DNA of 64,000 nt from Blautia hominis. GTDB taxonomy: Bacteria > Bacillota > Clostridia > Lachnospirales > Lachnospiraceae. Shown here piece after piece: positions 34,685 to 43,016 of the stretch. Location: positions 372,001 to 436,000 of the forward strand of contig NQOF01000003.1 in assembly GCA_002270465.1 (NCBI GenBank). The letters are read 5' to 3'. Below the pieces are notes generated by a model. It made no database searches and had not been told where the DNA came from. It worked only from the letters and a program-made list of their open reading frames with translations. How positions within the stretch are numbered: position 1 is the first letter of the stretch; each line of letters starts with the position of its first letter. A program made the position numbers and the translations under genes.

Positions 34685-37102
34685 ATGGAAAAAAGAAGGA
34701 TTCATATGATAGGAAATACACATATTGACCCGGTGTGGCTGTGGGACCGGGCGGAAGGAATGCAGGAAGTGAAGGCGTCTTTTATGTCTGCGCTGGACAG
34801 GATGGAGGAATTCCCGGAATTTCGTTTTACACAATCCAGTATCGCATATCTGGAGTGGATCAAGGAGAACTGCCCTGAGATTTTTGAGCGGATACAAAAG
34901 CGGGTGGAAGAGGGACGCTGGGAGATCGCAGGGGGAATGTGGGTGGAACCGGACTGTAATCTTCCGTCCGGGGAAGCGCTGGTGCGTCATTTCCTGTATG
35001 GGAAAAAGTTTGTGCGGGAGAATTTCGGGAAGGATGTGCTCACGGGGTATAATGTGGACAGCTTTGGCCATTCTTCCAATCTGCCTGCCATCTGCCGGGG
35101 GTGCGGAGTTTCTTATTATCTTACTTCCAGACCGGATAAAAAACATCTGGAGCTGCCTCCTGTGTTTTTATGGAAATCGGCGGATGGAAGCGGGATCCTG
35201 ACTGAGAGGACGGGCGGTGAATATATGGCCTGGACTAGGCCTGCGCTGGAAGGGAACCTGAGGGAAAGCCTGGAGGCCATGGAGCAGTATGGGTGTGACA
35301 ACATGGCTGTTTTTTATGGTGTGGGCAACCACGGCGGGGGACCTACGGTGGAAAATATCCGTACCATCTGTGAGATGCGGGATGAGTATGCAGACTTGGA
35401 GATGGATTTTTCCGGCGTGGACCGGTTTTTCGGCGAGGTTTCGGAGGAGGAGGTCCCGGTATTTTCCGGGGAGCTTGGGCGTATTTTTTACGGCTGTTAC
35501 AGTGCGGATAAGAAGCTGAAGGAATGTAACCGGAAAGGGGAGTGGGGGCTTTTAAAGGCAGAGGCGGCAGCGGCCATGGCGGCAGAGATGGGAACAAAAT
35601 CGTACCGAAATCCCGCAAGGGAGACAGAGCTTGCGTGGAAGGAGGTTTTGTTTAACCAATTCCATGATGTGCTGGCGGGAACCAGTGTGAAGCGTGCCAG
35701 GGAGGAAGCAGTCCAGGAGCTCCAGGGTGCGGCTGCGGCAGGAAGAAAAATGGTAGGGGAAGCCCTGCAGGCCATTGCCAATGAGATGGATACCCGGGGG
35801 GAAGGGCTTCCGCTTTTGCTGTTTAATTTTACGGGGACGCCTTTTACGGGGATTTATGAGGCGGACTTTTATCTTCCGAGAGCGGAGAAGAAGGCATTGC
35901 GTCTGAGGGATTTCAAGGGCAGGGAGATACCGTACTGTGAGAGCGGCTATGGGAATCATTCGCCTGAGAGCAGAAAGGCGATCCTGTTCCGGGCAGATGT
36001 TCCTGCTTACGGATATGCGGCCTACCGGATTCTGCAGGAAAGCCCGGATCTTGTGCCGAAGGAGGAAGATATCTGTGCGGAGGAAGGTTTGCTGAATAAC
36101 CGTATCCTCTCGGTGCGGTTTGATGAGACTACGGGCTGTCCCTGTTCCATGGTACTCAGGGGGGAAGAAATGCTGGATGGCACTTCCCGTGTGGCAGTGT
36201 ATTATGATGACAGAGGGGCCTGGGGGGAGACGGTTTATGAGGAGGAGGAGCGGGGACAATTTGAAGTCATATCCTGCAGGGTAGTGGAAAACAATCCTAT
36301 GCGTGCCGTTTTAAGATATTTACTCAAATATGAAACTTCAGAGCTGATGATAGACTACATACTGGAAGCCGGCAGCGAACATCTGCGGGCAGACATGAAA
36401 TTGAGGAACGCGGAGAAGCACCGTCAGATCACGTTGAATATACCTGTCAAGGCGGAGGATCCGGAAGTATTGACAGAGACGGGATTTCTGGCGGAAAAGA
36501 AAGTGGACTGCCAAGGGCAGAACCAGGAATACTGCCATCATCGTTTTGCGGATATTGCGGAGGAAAGCGGGCGGGGGATCGCTGTGTTCAATGACAGTGT
36601 CTATGGCATGCGTCAGGCGGGCAGTGAATACCGTGCTATCCTTCTGCGCAGTTATGTCTATGCCAGGGGCAGCGGCGGCCCTCTTTTGGAAAACCTGGAG
36701 GAGGAGTATACAGGCCAGGGGATTTATGAGTATTCTTTTGTTCTGCGGCCTCACACAGAGGCGGTGAAGAAAAGCAGCCTGTTTGCGGAGGCGGATTTTC
36801 TGCATATGCCGTTGGAACATCTTGCGGATAACTGTCACAGGGGACGGAATTTTAAACGAAGGGATTCTCTGTTCCGATACCGGGAAGAGAATGTCCAATT
36901 CTCTGCGGTGAAGTGTCCGTACGGGGAGAAGGATGGTTTCCTTGTCAGAGCTTTTGAGACGGAGGGGGAGAAGGGTTCTTTGTGGGTGGAGAAGGACGGG
37001 ATTTCTGCGGCGGCAGATTTTTCCCCTTATCAGATCAAAACCATGTATTTTGACGGGAATGGGTGGATGGAATGTAATATGCTGGAGGAACAGGAGACAT
37101 AA
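34685..37102 (+). CDS. GH38 alpha-mannosidase (third of three)
   Basis: 805 residues from the ATG at 34685, where the family's N-terminal motif starts (RRIHMIGNTHIDPVWLWDRAEG). The nucleophile motif is YNVDSFGHSSNLPAI and GNHGGGPTVENI follows. It is clearly a paralogue of the protein at 12.4 kb, with the same length and motif style, but diverged enough to suggest a different linkage or sulfated substrate. It is cytoplasmic. An upstream in-frame start at 34634 would overlap the GH13 gene and is less likely. The ribosome site AAGGAAAGG is rather distant. Confidence 0.9.
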   Translation: MEKRRIHMIGNTHIDPVWLWDRAEGMQEVKASFMSALDRMEEFPEFRFTQSSIAYLEWIKENCPEIFERIQKRVEEGRWEIAGGMWVEPDCNLPSGEALVRHFLYGKKFVRENFGKDVLTGYNVDSFGHSSNLPAICRGCGVSYYLTSRPDKKHLELPPVFLWKSADGSGILTERTGGEYMAWTRPALEGNLRESLEAMEQYGCDNMAVFYGVGNHGGGPTVENIRTICEMRDEYADLEMDFSGVDRFFGEVSEEEVPVFSGELGRIFYGCYSADKKLKECNRKGEWGLLKAEAAAAMAAEMGTKSYRNPARETELAWKEVLFNQFHDVLAGTSVKRAREEAVQELQGAAAAGRKMVGEALQAIANEMDTRGEGLPLLLFNFTGTPFTGIYEADFYLPRAEKKALRLRDFKGREIPYCESGYGNHSPESRKAILFRADVPAYGYAAYRILQESPDLVPKEEDICAEEGLLNNRILSVRFDETTGCPCSMVLRGEEMLDGTSRVAVYYDDRGAWGETVYEEEERGQFEVISCRVVENNPMRAVLRYLLKYETSELMIDYILEAGSEHLRADMKLRNAEKHRQITLNIPVKAEDPEVLTETGFLAEKKVDCQGQNQEYCHHRFADIAEESGRGIAVFNDSVYGMRQAGSEYRAILLRSYVYARGSGGPLLENLEEEYTGQGIYEYSFVLRPHTEAVKKSSLFAEADFLHMPLEHLADNCHRGRNFKRRDSLFRYREENVQFSAVKCPYGEKDGFLVRAFETEGEKGSLWVEKDGISAAADFSPYQIKTMYFDGNGWMECNMLEEQET

Positions 37103-37104
37103 GT

Positions 37105-38451
37105 ATGGCGACGGAAAAGGAGTTGTTCACAAAGCGGCAGCTGGCAGCATTGCTGATCCCGCTGATTTTGGAGCAGATATTGGGGATCACTGTGGGGATG
37201 GCGGATTCTGTTATGGTGTCAAGTGCCGGGGAGGCGGCGGTGTCGGGGGTATCTCTGGTTGATTCCATCAATATCCTGCTTGTGAATACTTTCTGTTCTC
37301 TCTCCACCGGAGGGGCTGTTTTGGCAGCCCACCGGCTGGGAGAGAAGAAGTTTAAGGAGGCAGCCAGGACCGCGGACCAGCTTTTGCTGTGTGTCACGGG
37401 GATTGCCCTGGTTATCATGATATTTTCTTTACTGGCAAACCGTATCCTTCTTCAGGCCATATTTGGCGGGGTGGAGCGGGATGTGATGGAGAATGCGGTG
37501 GTATATTTTTATATTACGGCGTTGTCCTTTCCGTTTCTGGGGATTTACAGTGCAGGGTCTGCGCTGGCCCGCTCTATGGGTAATTCTAAGGTGACGATGT
37601 ATATTTCTGTCATGATGAATGTGGTGAATATTGCAGGGAACGCTGTGTTTTTGTTTGTTTTTCATGCGGGTGTCTTTGGCGTGGCGGCTTCCACGCTGAT
37701 CTCCAGGATTCTGGGCGCTGTGGTCATGACGAAGATCATGCGGAACAGGGACCTGCCTCTTTCTTTTTCCGGTAGAATCCGGATAAAGCCCTGTGGGCAG
37801 GTGATCCGGGGAATCCTGAAAGTGGGGCTTCCCACGGGGATGGACAATTGTATTTTTCAGATCGGTAAGATTTTGGTGCAGAGTTTGGTGGCCGGGTTTG
37901 GGACTTCTGCGATCACGGCCAATGCCATCACCGGTGTTGTGGCGGGGGCAGCCGTAATCCCGGCCAGCGCCACAGGGGTTGCCATGATCACCATTGTGGG
38001 ACAGGCCATAGGCGCAGGAGATTTTGAGGCTGCCAAGGGGTATGTGAAAAAACTGCTTTTGGCCGCATATGCAGGGATGTTCTTGCTGAATGGGGGGATC
38101 ATTATCTTTGCCGGGAATATTGCCGGGCTGTATGATGTCTCGAAAGGTACGGCTTCTCTGGCAAAGGAGGTCATTATCTTTCATTCTGTCTGCGCGGCTC
38201 TTTTCTGGCCCCTGGGATTTACGCTGCCCAACGCCCTGCGGGCTGCTTTTGATGCGGCTTATACGATGTTTATTTCTATTGGTTCTATGTGGGTTTTCCG
38301 GATCGGATTCAGCTATCTGCTGGGTGTGTATTTCCATATGGGGCTTCTGGGGGTATGGGCAGCCATGGGGATTGACTGGTTTTTCCGCTCGGTGTGTTTT
38401 TTGTGGAGGATGAGAAAGGACAGATGGCTGCGGCAGGTGAGGAATGGGTAG
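37105..38451 (+). CDS. MATE-family efflux transporter
   Basis: 448 residues with about twelve transmembrane helices in two related halves. The N-terminus reads LLIPLILEQILGITVGMADSVMVSSAGEAAVSGVSLVDS, typical of the MATE/DinF superfamily. It starts two bases after the preceding GH38 stop codon, so it belongs to the same transcript. MATE proteins export cationic drugs or metabolites using Na+ or H+. Here it could expel a released aglycone or toxic by-product, but that is inference. Confidence 0.9.
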   Translation: MATEKELFTKRQLAALLIPLILEQILGITVGMADSVMVSSAGEAAVSGVSLVDSINILLVNTFCSLSTGGAVLAAHRLGEKKFKEAARTADQLLLCVTGIALVIMIFSLLANRILLQAIFGGVERDVMENAVVYFYITALSFPFLGIYSAGSALARSMGNSKVTMYISVMMNVVNIAGNAVFLFVFHAGVFGVAASTLISRILGAVVMTKIMRNRDLPLSFSGRIRIKPCGQVIRGILKVGLPTGMDNCIFQIGKILVQSLVAGFGTSAITANAITGVVAGAAVIPASATGVAMITIVGQAIGAGDFEAAKGYVKKLLLAAYAGMFLLNGGIIIFAGNIAGLYDVSKGTASLAKEVIIFHSVCAALFWPLGFTLPNALRAAFDAAYTMFISIGSMWVFRIGFSYLLGVYFHMGLLGVWAAMGIDWFFRSVCFLWRMRKDRWLRQVRNG

Positions 38452-38473
38452 GAGCAGCAGGGGGCGATGTGGC

Positions 38474-39598
38474 ATGGAGTCTTTGTATGTTATGATAAAG
38501 CCGGTTTCGGGTTTGTGTAATATGAGATGTAAGTATTGTTTTTATATGGATGAGATGTATAACAGGAATGTGGCGGATTATGGCAGGATGTCGGAAGAGA
38601 CCCTGGAGCTTATCATTCGTCAATCCATGGAGGAAGCGGGCAGGGAGGTCACTTTTTCTTTTCAGGGCGGTGAGCCTACCCTGCGCGGACTGGCATTTTA
38701 TGAGAAGGCCTTGGAACTGCAGGATAGGTATAACAGGAGGAGGGTGAAGGTTCATAATCTGCTGCAGACGAATGGGTATGATCTGGATGAGGAATGGTGC
38801 CGGTTTTTTAAGGAGAACCGTTTTTTGATCGGGTTGTCACTGGATGGGATTTGGAGGACGCATGATGCCAACAGGGTTTCTCCGGATGGGGGCGGTACGT
38901 TTTCCCGGTGCCTGGATTCTGCCAAGAGGCTGAAGAAGTTTGGGGTGGAATTTAATGTCCTGACGGTGGTGAATAGACAGACAGCGCCCAGGATACGGAA
39001 AATATATCAGCAATATGAAAAGTGGGGATTTGCCTATCAGCAGTATATCGCCTGCCTGGACCCTGTGGGGGAAGGGAAGGGGGGCCGGAGTTATTCGCTC
39101 TCTCCTCTGAGTTATGGGCAGTTTTTGTGTGAGCTGTTTGACGTCTGGTATGAGGACTGGAAAAGGGGAAAGCAGCCGTATATAAGGAATTTTGAGAATT
39201 ATATCGGGGCTTTGCTGGGGTATCTGCCGGAATCCTGCGAACAGGGCAGGGGATGTACGGTCCAATTTGTCATAGAAGCGGACGGGAGTGTGTTTCCCTG
39301 TGATTTTTATATGCTGGATGAGTTCTGCCTGGGGAATATCCGGGAGGGAACATTTGAGGATATGAGAAGGATGGGGGCTGAGATGGGGTTTGCGTCTGAT
39401 GCGGAATCTTTTTCGGGGGATTGTAATGTGTGCCGGTATGAGTTTTTGTGCCATGGGGGATGCAGGCGGCATTGGTATGGAAAGGAGAAGGCGGAGGGAA
39501 GGGGAAATTGTTTTTGTGAATCGTATAAGATGTTTTTTGGACAATGTTTTGAGGGGTTGGAGAGGGTTGCTGCCGGTATTTGTGAGAGGGGATGTTAA
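38474..39598 (+). CDS. Anaerobic sulfatase-maturating enzyme (radical SAM/SPASM)
   Basis: 374 residues, the usual anSME length. The SAM cluster motif is CNMRCKYC (Cys15, Cys19, Cys22), followed by FSFQGGEPTL. The C-terminal SPASM region has the expected cysteine series (CEQGRGCTVQ, VFPCDFYMLDEFCLGN, CNVCRYEFLCHGGCRRHW) for two auxiliary [4Fe-4S] clusters. It oxidises the motif cysteine of sulfatases to formylglycine without oxygen. The two sulfatases at 3.8 and 31.7 kb carry C-x-P-x-R and are its evident clients. An upstream in-frame start at 38444 would overlap the MATE gene. Confidence 0.93.
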   Translation: MESLYVMIKPVSGLCNMRCKYCFYMDEMYNRNVADYGRMSEETLELIIRQSMEEAGREVTFSFQGGEPTLRGLAFYEKALELQDRYNRRRVKVHNLLQTNGYDLDEEWCRFFKENRFLIGLSLDGIWRTHDANRVSPDGGGTFSRCLDSAKRLKKFGVEFNVLTVVNRQTAPRIRKIYQQYEKWGFAYQQYIACLDPVGEGKGGRSYSLSPLSYGQFLCELFDVWYEDWKRGKQPYIRNFENYIGALLGYLPESCEQGRGCTVQFVIEADGSVFPCDFYMLDEFCLGNIREGTFEDMRRMGAEMGFASDAESFSGDCNVCRYEFLCHGGCRRHWYGKEKAEGRGNCFCESYKMFFGQCFEGLERVAAGICERGC

Positions 39599-39770
39599 AG
39601 TCCGCTGTCTGACGGCTCTCATGCTTAACGGCGCAGAGCAGCTCCGGCCCCGGGAGAACAGATACCAACAGCCACCCACACATGGATGGCTGGTTGATAT
39701 CAGAACAAAAATACAAGGTTTGGCCGGCATTTTACTTGCAGCGGACCCAGCTGTTTATCAGCCGCAAACC

Positions 39771-40955
39771 TTATAGAGCGGAAATATCTCTTACATCGGC
39801 CCATTCATGTGTTTGGGCCGATTCTAATATGGCATCAGAAATCAATTCAACTGCATATCCGTCACGGAAATTAGGGACGGGTTCTGTATCTTCCTGCAAA
39901 GAACGGAAGAAATCATAGCATTCAATAATTTTTGTTTCGGTATATCCGATGCCGAGAGCGGGGATTGGCCATAATCCGCTGCCGTATGGATGATTGGGGC
40001 CTGTGTACACCGTGCGGAATCCCCGTCTGTCTGCAGCATCGCTGGCAAAGCAGACCTGAAGCTCGTCGCGGCGTTCGTAGTTAAAGAAAATAGAACCCTC
40101 TGTCCCGTGGATCTCAAAGGTGATATAGTTGTTCCTTCCCCAGGCGTTTCTGGTAGCTTCGATGCTTCCAAAAGCGCCGTTTGCGCATTCTACCATAAAT
40201 ATACACTGGTCATCCACGTCCACCGCTTTTTTAGGCGCATTTTGTTCCACGCGCGCATTGCCGAGGCTGTCGGACATGCCGGACTGTAAGGGCCTTTCTT
40301 TGATGTAAGTTGCTGTCCGTGCGTTCACTCTTTTAAAATCTCCTACAAGAAAGCGGAGCATGTCTACCACATGGGTTCCGATATCGCCCAGGGCGCCGCT
40401 TCCGCATATTTCTTTTTGAAAACGCCAGGATAGAGGGGAATCAGGATCAGCTGACCAGTCCTGAAGATAGGTACCGCGGAAATCAAGGATTTCACCGATG
40501 GCCCCTTCGTCAATATATTTTTTTGCAAGCTGTACCGCGGGTGTTTTCCGGTAGTTAAAAGCCACCATGGTCTTAACATGATTCTTTTTTGCAGCCAGGT
40601 ACATTTCTTTTGCTTCATCGGAGGTTAGAGCAAGAGGCTTCTCACAGATAATGTGTTTTCCTGCTTTTGCTGCTGCGATGGCAATCTCGGCGTGTACATT
40701 GTTTGGCGTACAAATATCCACAACAGAAATTTCCGGATCGTTTATAATATCATGCCAGTCTGTGGAATAAGCCTCGAAAGCCAGTTTTTCCTTAGCGTCC
40801 CTGGCTATGGATTCATTCATATCTACGATCATTTTTTTGACAGGGATCGCGGGAGCCGGCCAAAAAAACATTGGCATACCGGCATATGCGATAGAGTGTG
40901 CTTTGGCCATAAAACCGGCTCCGATAAGTCCTATATTTATTTTCTCTTGTTTCAT
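39771..40955 (-). CDS. Gfo/Idh/MocA-family oxidoreductase (divergent arm)
   Basis: 394 residues from the ATG at 40955, with GAGGAG upstream. The Rossmann motif is NIGLIGAGFMAKAH and the catalytic lysine is in CEKPLAL. The C-terminal substrate domain carries the segment YLQDWSADPDSPLSWRFQKEI, shared almost exactly with the paralogue at 46.7 kb. Members oxidise or reduce a sugar or inositol ring hydroxyl with NAD(P). It starts 16 bases after the isomerase gene, forming a two-gene operon on the minus strand. Confidence 0.92.
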   Translation of the reverse strand: MKQEKINIGLIGAGFMAKAHSIAYAGMPMFFWPAPAIPVKKMIVDMNESIARDAKEKLAFEAYSTDWHDIINDPEISVVDICTPNNVHAEIAIAAAKAGKHIICEKPLALTSDEAKEMYLAAKKNHVKTMVAFNYRKTPAVQLAKKYIDEGAIGEILDFRGTYLQDWSADPDSPLSWRFQKEICGSGALGDIGTHVVDMLRFLVGDFKRVNARTATYIKERPLQSGMSDSLGNARVEQNAPKKAVDVDDQCIFMVECANGAFGSIEATRNAWGRNNYITFEIHGTEGSIFFNYERRDELQVCFASDAADRRGFRTVYTGPNHPYGSGLWPIPALGIGYTETKIIECYDFFRSLQEDTEPVPNFRDGYAVELISDAILESAQTHEWADVRDISAL

Positions 40956-40971
40956 ATGTTTATTTCTCCTC

Positions 40972-41886
40972 TCAAATAACAAATTGTCTCATGTAACGGT
41001 AAGAAAGCCGGAGGGCGTCCAGCACCCGTTCGGAAGAACTCTCGAAAGCTTTGTCTTCTATTTCTATGCAGCTGTAACCGTTGTAGCCGATATCGGTCAA
41101 TGCGGATACATATTTTCCCCAGTCCACGTCTCCCAGTCCGGGGAGTTTTGGGGACATATAGTCTAAGGGGTAGGCCATGGTTCCTACATCCTCCAGCTTA
41201 TCTTGATAGATCTTTATGTCTTTATAGTGTACATGGAAGATTTTTTCTTTGAACTCATATAATGGCTTGATGTAATCCATCTGCTGCCAGACAAAGTGGG
41301 AAGGGTCGTAGTTTAAACCGAAGTAATCGCTTGGGATCAAGTCAAAGGCTTTACGCCAGATCGCAGGGGTGGTCATAAGGTTCTGACCGCCCGGCCACTG
41401 CTCGGGGCCGAAAAGCATTGGACAGTTTTCAATCGCTATTTTTACTTTGTACTGTTCCGCAAGTTGGATGATAGGAGTCCATACCTCTTTGAAGATCGTT
41501 AGATTCTCCTCTACGGTTAGATTTTGGACACGGCCGATAAAGGTAGTGATGGTGTCGACATTTAATTTCGGAGCGGCAATGATCATAGCTTTTAAATGCT
41601 CTACTGCCTTTTGGCGCTGGTCAATTTCATCTGACAGAGTGTTGGGATAATAAGCCAGTGCAGATATGGCAACATTTTTTGAGAGACAGTATTGTTTAAG
41701 GGAAGCGATCTTGCTTTCGGTAAGTGCTTCAATATCAATATGTGTGATCCCAGCATAACGTCTGGCTGCTTTCTCTTTTGGCCAACAAGCTACTTCAACA
41801 CACTCATAACCAAGTTCTGAGGCGGTGTCAATGACTTCTTCAAAAGAAGAGGAATCAAGAATCGAACTGATAAATCCAAGTTTCAT
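40972..41886 (-). CDS. TIM-barrel sugar-phosphate isomerase/epimerase family protein
   Basis: 304 residues of the xylose-isomerase-like TIM-barrel (AP endonuclease 2) family. Probable metal ligands lie in IAIENCP, NYDPSHFVWQ, FHVHYKDIK and SCIEIED. Relatives include inosose dehydratase, ketose 3-epimerases and enzymes acting on 3-keto-glycosides. It is first in the minus-strand operon. Its promoter is the mirror image of the one for the plus-strand arm, with a palindromic operator just after the predicted transcription start. Confidence 0.88.
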   Translation of the reverse strand: MKLGFISSILDSSSFEEVIDTASELGYECVEVACWPKEKAARRYAGITHIDIEALTESKIASLKQYCLSKNVAISALAYYPNTLSDEIDQRQKAVEHLKAMIIAAPKLNVDTITTFIGRVQNLTVEENLTIFKEVWTPIIQLAEQYKVKIAIENCPMLFGPEQWPGGQNLMTTPAIWRKAFDLIPSDYFGLNYDPSHFVWQQMDYIKPLYEFKEKIFHVHYKDIKIYQDKLEDVGTMAYPLDYMSPKLPGLGDVDWGKYVSALTDIGYNGYSCIEIEDKAFESSSERVLDALRLSYRYMRQFVI

Positions 41887-41916
41887 AGTTATATATTCCT
41901 TTCTGGTTTGTTTATT

Positions 41917-41938
41917 GACAGGAGCGCGCGCTCTTGTC
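41917..41938. promoter_or_regulatory. 22-base near-perfect palindrome in the leader of the minus-strand operon
   Basis: GACAGGAGCGC and GCGCTCTTGTC form a palindrome with 20 of 22 positions symmetric and an uninterrupted GAGCGCGCGCTC core. It lies about 30 bases upstream of the minus-strand start codon and downstream of the predicted transcription start. It differs from the TTTGCGCAAA operators. It could bind a second regulator or fold as an mRNA hairpin near the ribosome site. Confidence 0.5.
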
Positions 41939-41962
41939 TAAGTATGTAACAGTGGCAAAAAT

Positions 41963-41976
41963 AATTTGCGCAAATT
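41963..41976. promoter_or_regulatory. LacI-type operator, minus-strand arm
   Basis: The perfect palindrome AATTTGCGCAAATT with the central CG pair characteristic of LacI-family sites. It starts 13 bases after the -10 of the minus-strand promoter. Copies occur at 42135-42150 and, partially, at 48061-48072 before the LacI-type gene. Confidence 0.85.
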
Positions 41977-41988
41977 TTTATATAACAT

Positions 41989-42017
41989 ATTATGAGGGGG
42001 AGCGCGGAAAAAGTCAA
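41989..42017 (-). promoter_or_regulatory. Promoter of the minus-strand isomerase/oxidoreductase operon
   Basis: On the minus strand, TTGACT (42017-42012), a 17-base spacer, then CATAAT (41994-41989). Predicted initiation is near 41982, immediately before the palindromic operator, so bound repressor would block escape or elongation. Confidence 0.75.
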
Positions 42018-42092
42018 TGTGTGAAAAGTGACAATAAGAAAAGGCGCAGATTGTGAAAAAATACCAAAAAACAGGAGAATTTGAAAAAGATA

Positions 42093-42121
42093 TTGACGAA
42101 TAAAACCAAACGAGGTATGAT
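42093..42121 (+). promoter_or_regulatory. Promoter of the plus-strand isomerase/ABC transporter operon
   Basis: TTGACG (42093-42098), a 17-base spacer and TATGAT (42116-42121). Initiation is expected near 42128, a few bases before the operator at 42135-42150. The geometry mirrors the opposing promoter almost exactly. Confidence 0.8.
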
Positions 42122-42134
42122 TGCTGCATCAAGA

Positions 42135-42150
42135 AAATTTGCGCAAATTT
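42135..42150. promoter_or_regulatory. LacI-type operator, plus-strand arm
   Basis: The perfect 16-base palindrome AAATTTGCGCAAATTT, beginning 14 bases after the -10 hexamer. It is the longest of the three related sites and probably the strongest. Confidence 0.87.
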
Positions 42151-42181
42151 AATAAACAGCACAAAAACGGAGGTATTGTTT

Positions 42182-42994
42182 ATGAGAGTTGGTTATATGA
42201 CAAATGGTTTCGGCCCCCTTGTTGGGGATGGTGCCGGTGTGACAAGTGTCAAGGATATCCGGTATCTGACTATGGGGAATGATGAGGAGATCTTGAAAAG
42301 CATAACAGAAGTTGGATTCAGAAGTATTGAAGTCCTGGAAGGCAACCTTACAAAATATAGTAATGACCTTTCCGTGTTGAAAGACATGCTGCAAAAGTAT
42401 TCCGCAGAAATGATGAGTGTCTGTGTGGGAGCAAACTTTATATATCAGGATGCTCTGGAAGATGAGATGTATCATATGGAAACCGTTGCGAAGGCAGCAA
42501 AAGAAGTTGGCGTTACATATATAGGTATCTGCGGAGGTGCCATCAGAGGAAAAGGGATCCAGGAAGAAGATTACACACTGCTGGGGAAAGGACTGGATAT
42601 GGCTGGTCATGTGTTTGCGGAATACGGGCTGAAAGCAAGCTATCATCCTCATCTGGGTTCCATGGCAGAGGCGCCGGAACAGATTGATAAGCTGTTTGCC
42701 AGAACATCAATTGATATTTGTCCGGATCTGGCGCATCTTGCGGCAGGCGGAGGAGACCCTCTGGAAATCGTGAAGAAATATTACGACAGGATCTCTTTTG
42801 TACATTTAAAAGATTTGGATGAAAACGGATTTGCTCCTCTTGGTACGGGCAGTATTGATATTAACGGGGTTCTTGACTTCCTGAAACAGAAAGATTACAA
42901 CGGGGATTATCTTGTGGAAGTAGATGGATATGCCGGTGATCCGGTTTCTGCGTGCAGGACTTCCTATGAATTTCTTAAAGGTAAACTTATTTAA
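42182..42994 (+). CDS. TIM-barrel isomerase/dehydratase, inosose-dehydratase-like
   Basis: 270 residues from the ATG at 42182, eight bases after GGAGG. A TTG six bases upstream is in frame but misplaced relative to the ribosome site. Motifs resemble IolE-type proteins: SYHPHLGSMAEAPEQ, DICPDLAHLAAGGGDP, ISFVHLKDLD and YLVEVDGYAG provide the metal ligands. The reaction may be dehydration or epimerisation of a keto-sugar or keto-inositol made by the oxidoreductases. It is the first gene of the plus-strand arm. Confidence 0.87.
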   Translation: MRVGYMTNGFGPLVGDGAGVTSVKDIRYLTMGNDEEILKSITEVGFRSIEVLEGNLTKYSNDLSVLKDMLQKYSAEMMSVCVGANFIYQDALEDEMYHMETVAKAAKEVGVTYIGICGGAIRGKGIQEEDYTLLGKGLDMAGHVFAEYGLKASYHPHLGSMAEAPEQIDKLFARTSIDICPDLAHLAAGGGDPLEIVKKYYDRISFVHLKDLDENGFAPLGTGSIDINGVLDFLKQKDYNGDYLVEVDGYAGDPVSACRTSYEFLKGKLI

Positions 42995-43016
42995 ATATAG
43001 AAAGGGCAGGTAAAAT

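Noticed and set aside
3820-39598. Sulfoquinovose (sulfoglycolysis) locus, suggested by a glycyl radical enzyme, aldolases and sulfur enzymes
   Set aside because: No GH31 sulfoquinovosidase or recognisable sulfosugar enzyme is present; the sulfur enzymes are ester sulfatases with C-x-P-x-R motifs.
39599-39770. Terminator or small gene between the convergent maturase and oxidoreductase genes
   Set aside because: The best hairpin (CAGCCACC with GGATGGCTG, one mismatch) has no T-tract, and the short frames lack ribosome sites.
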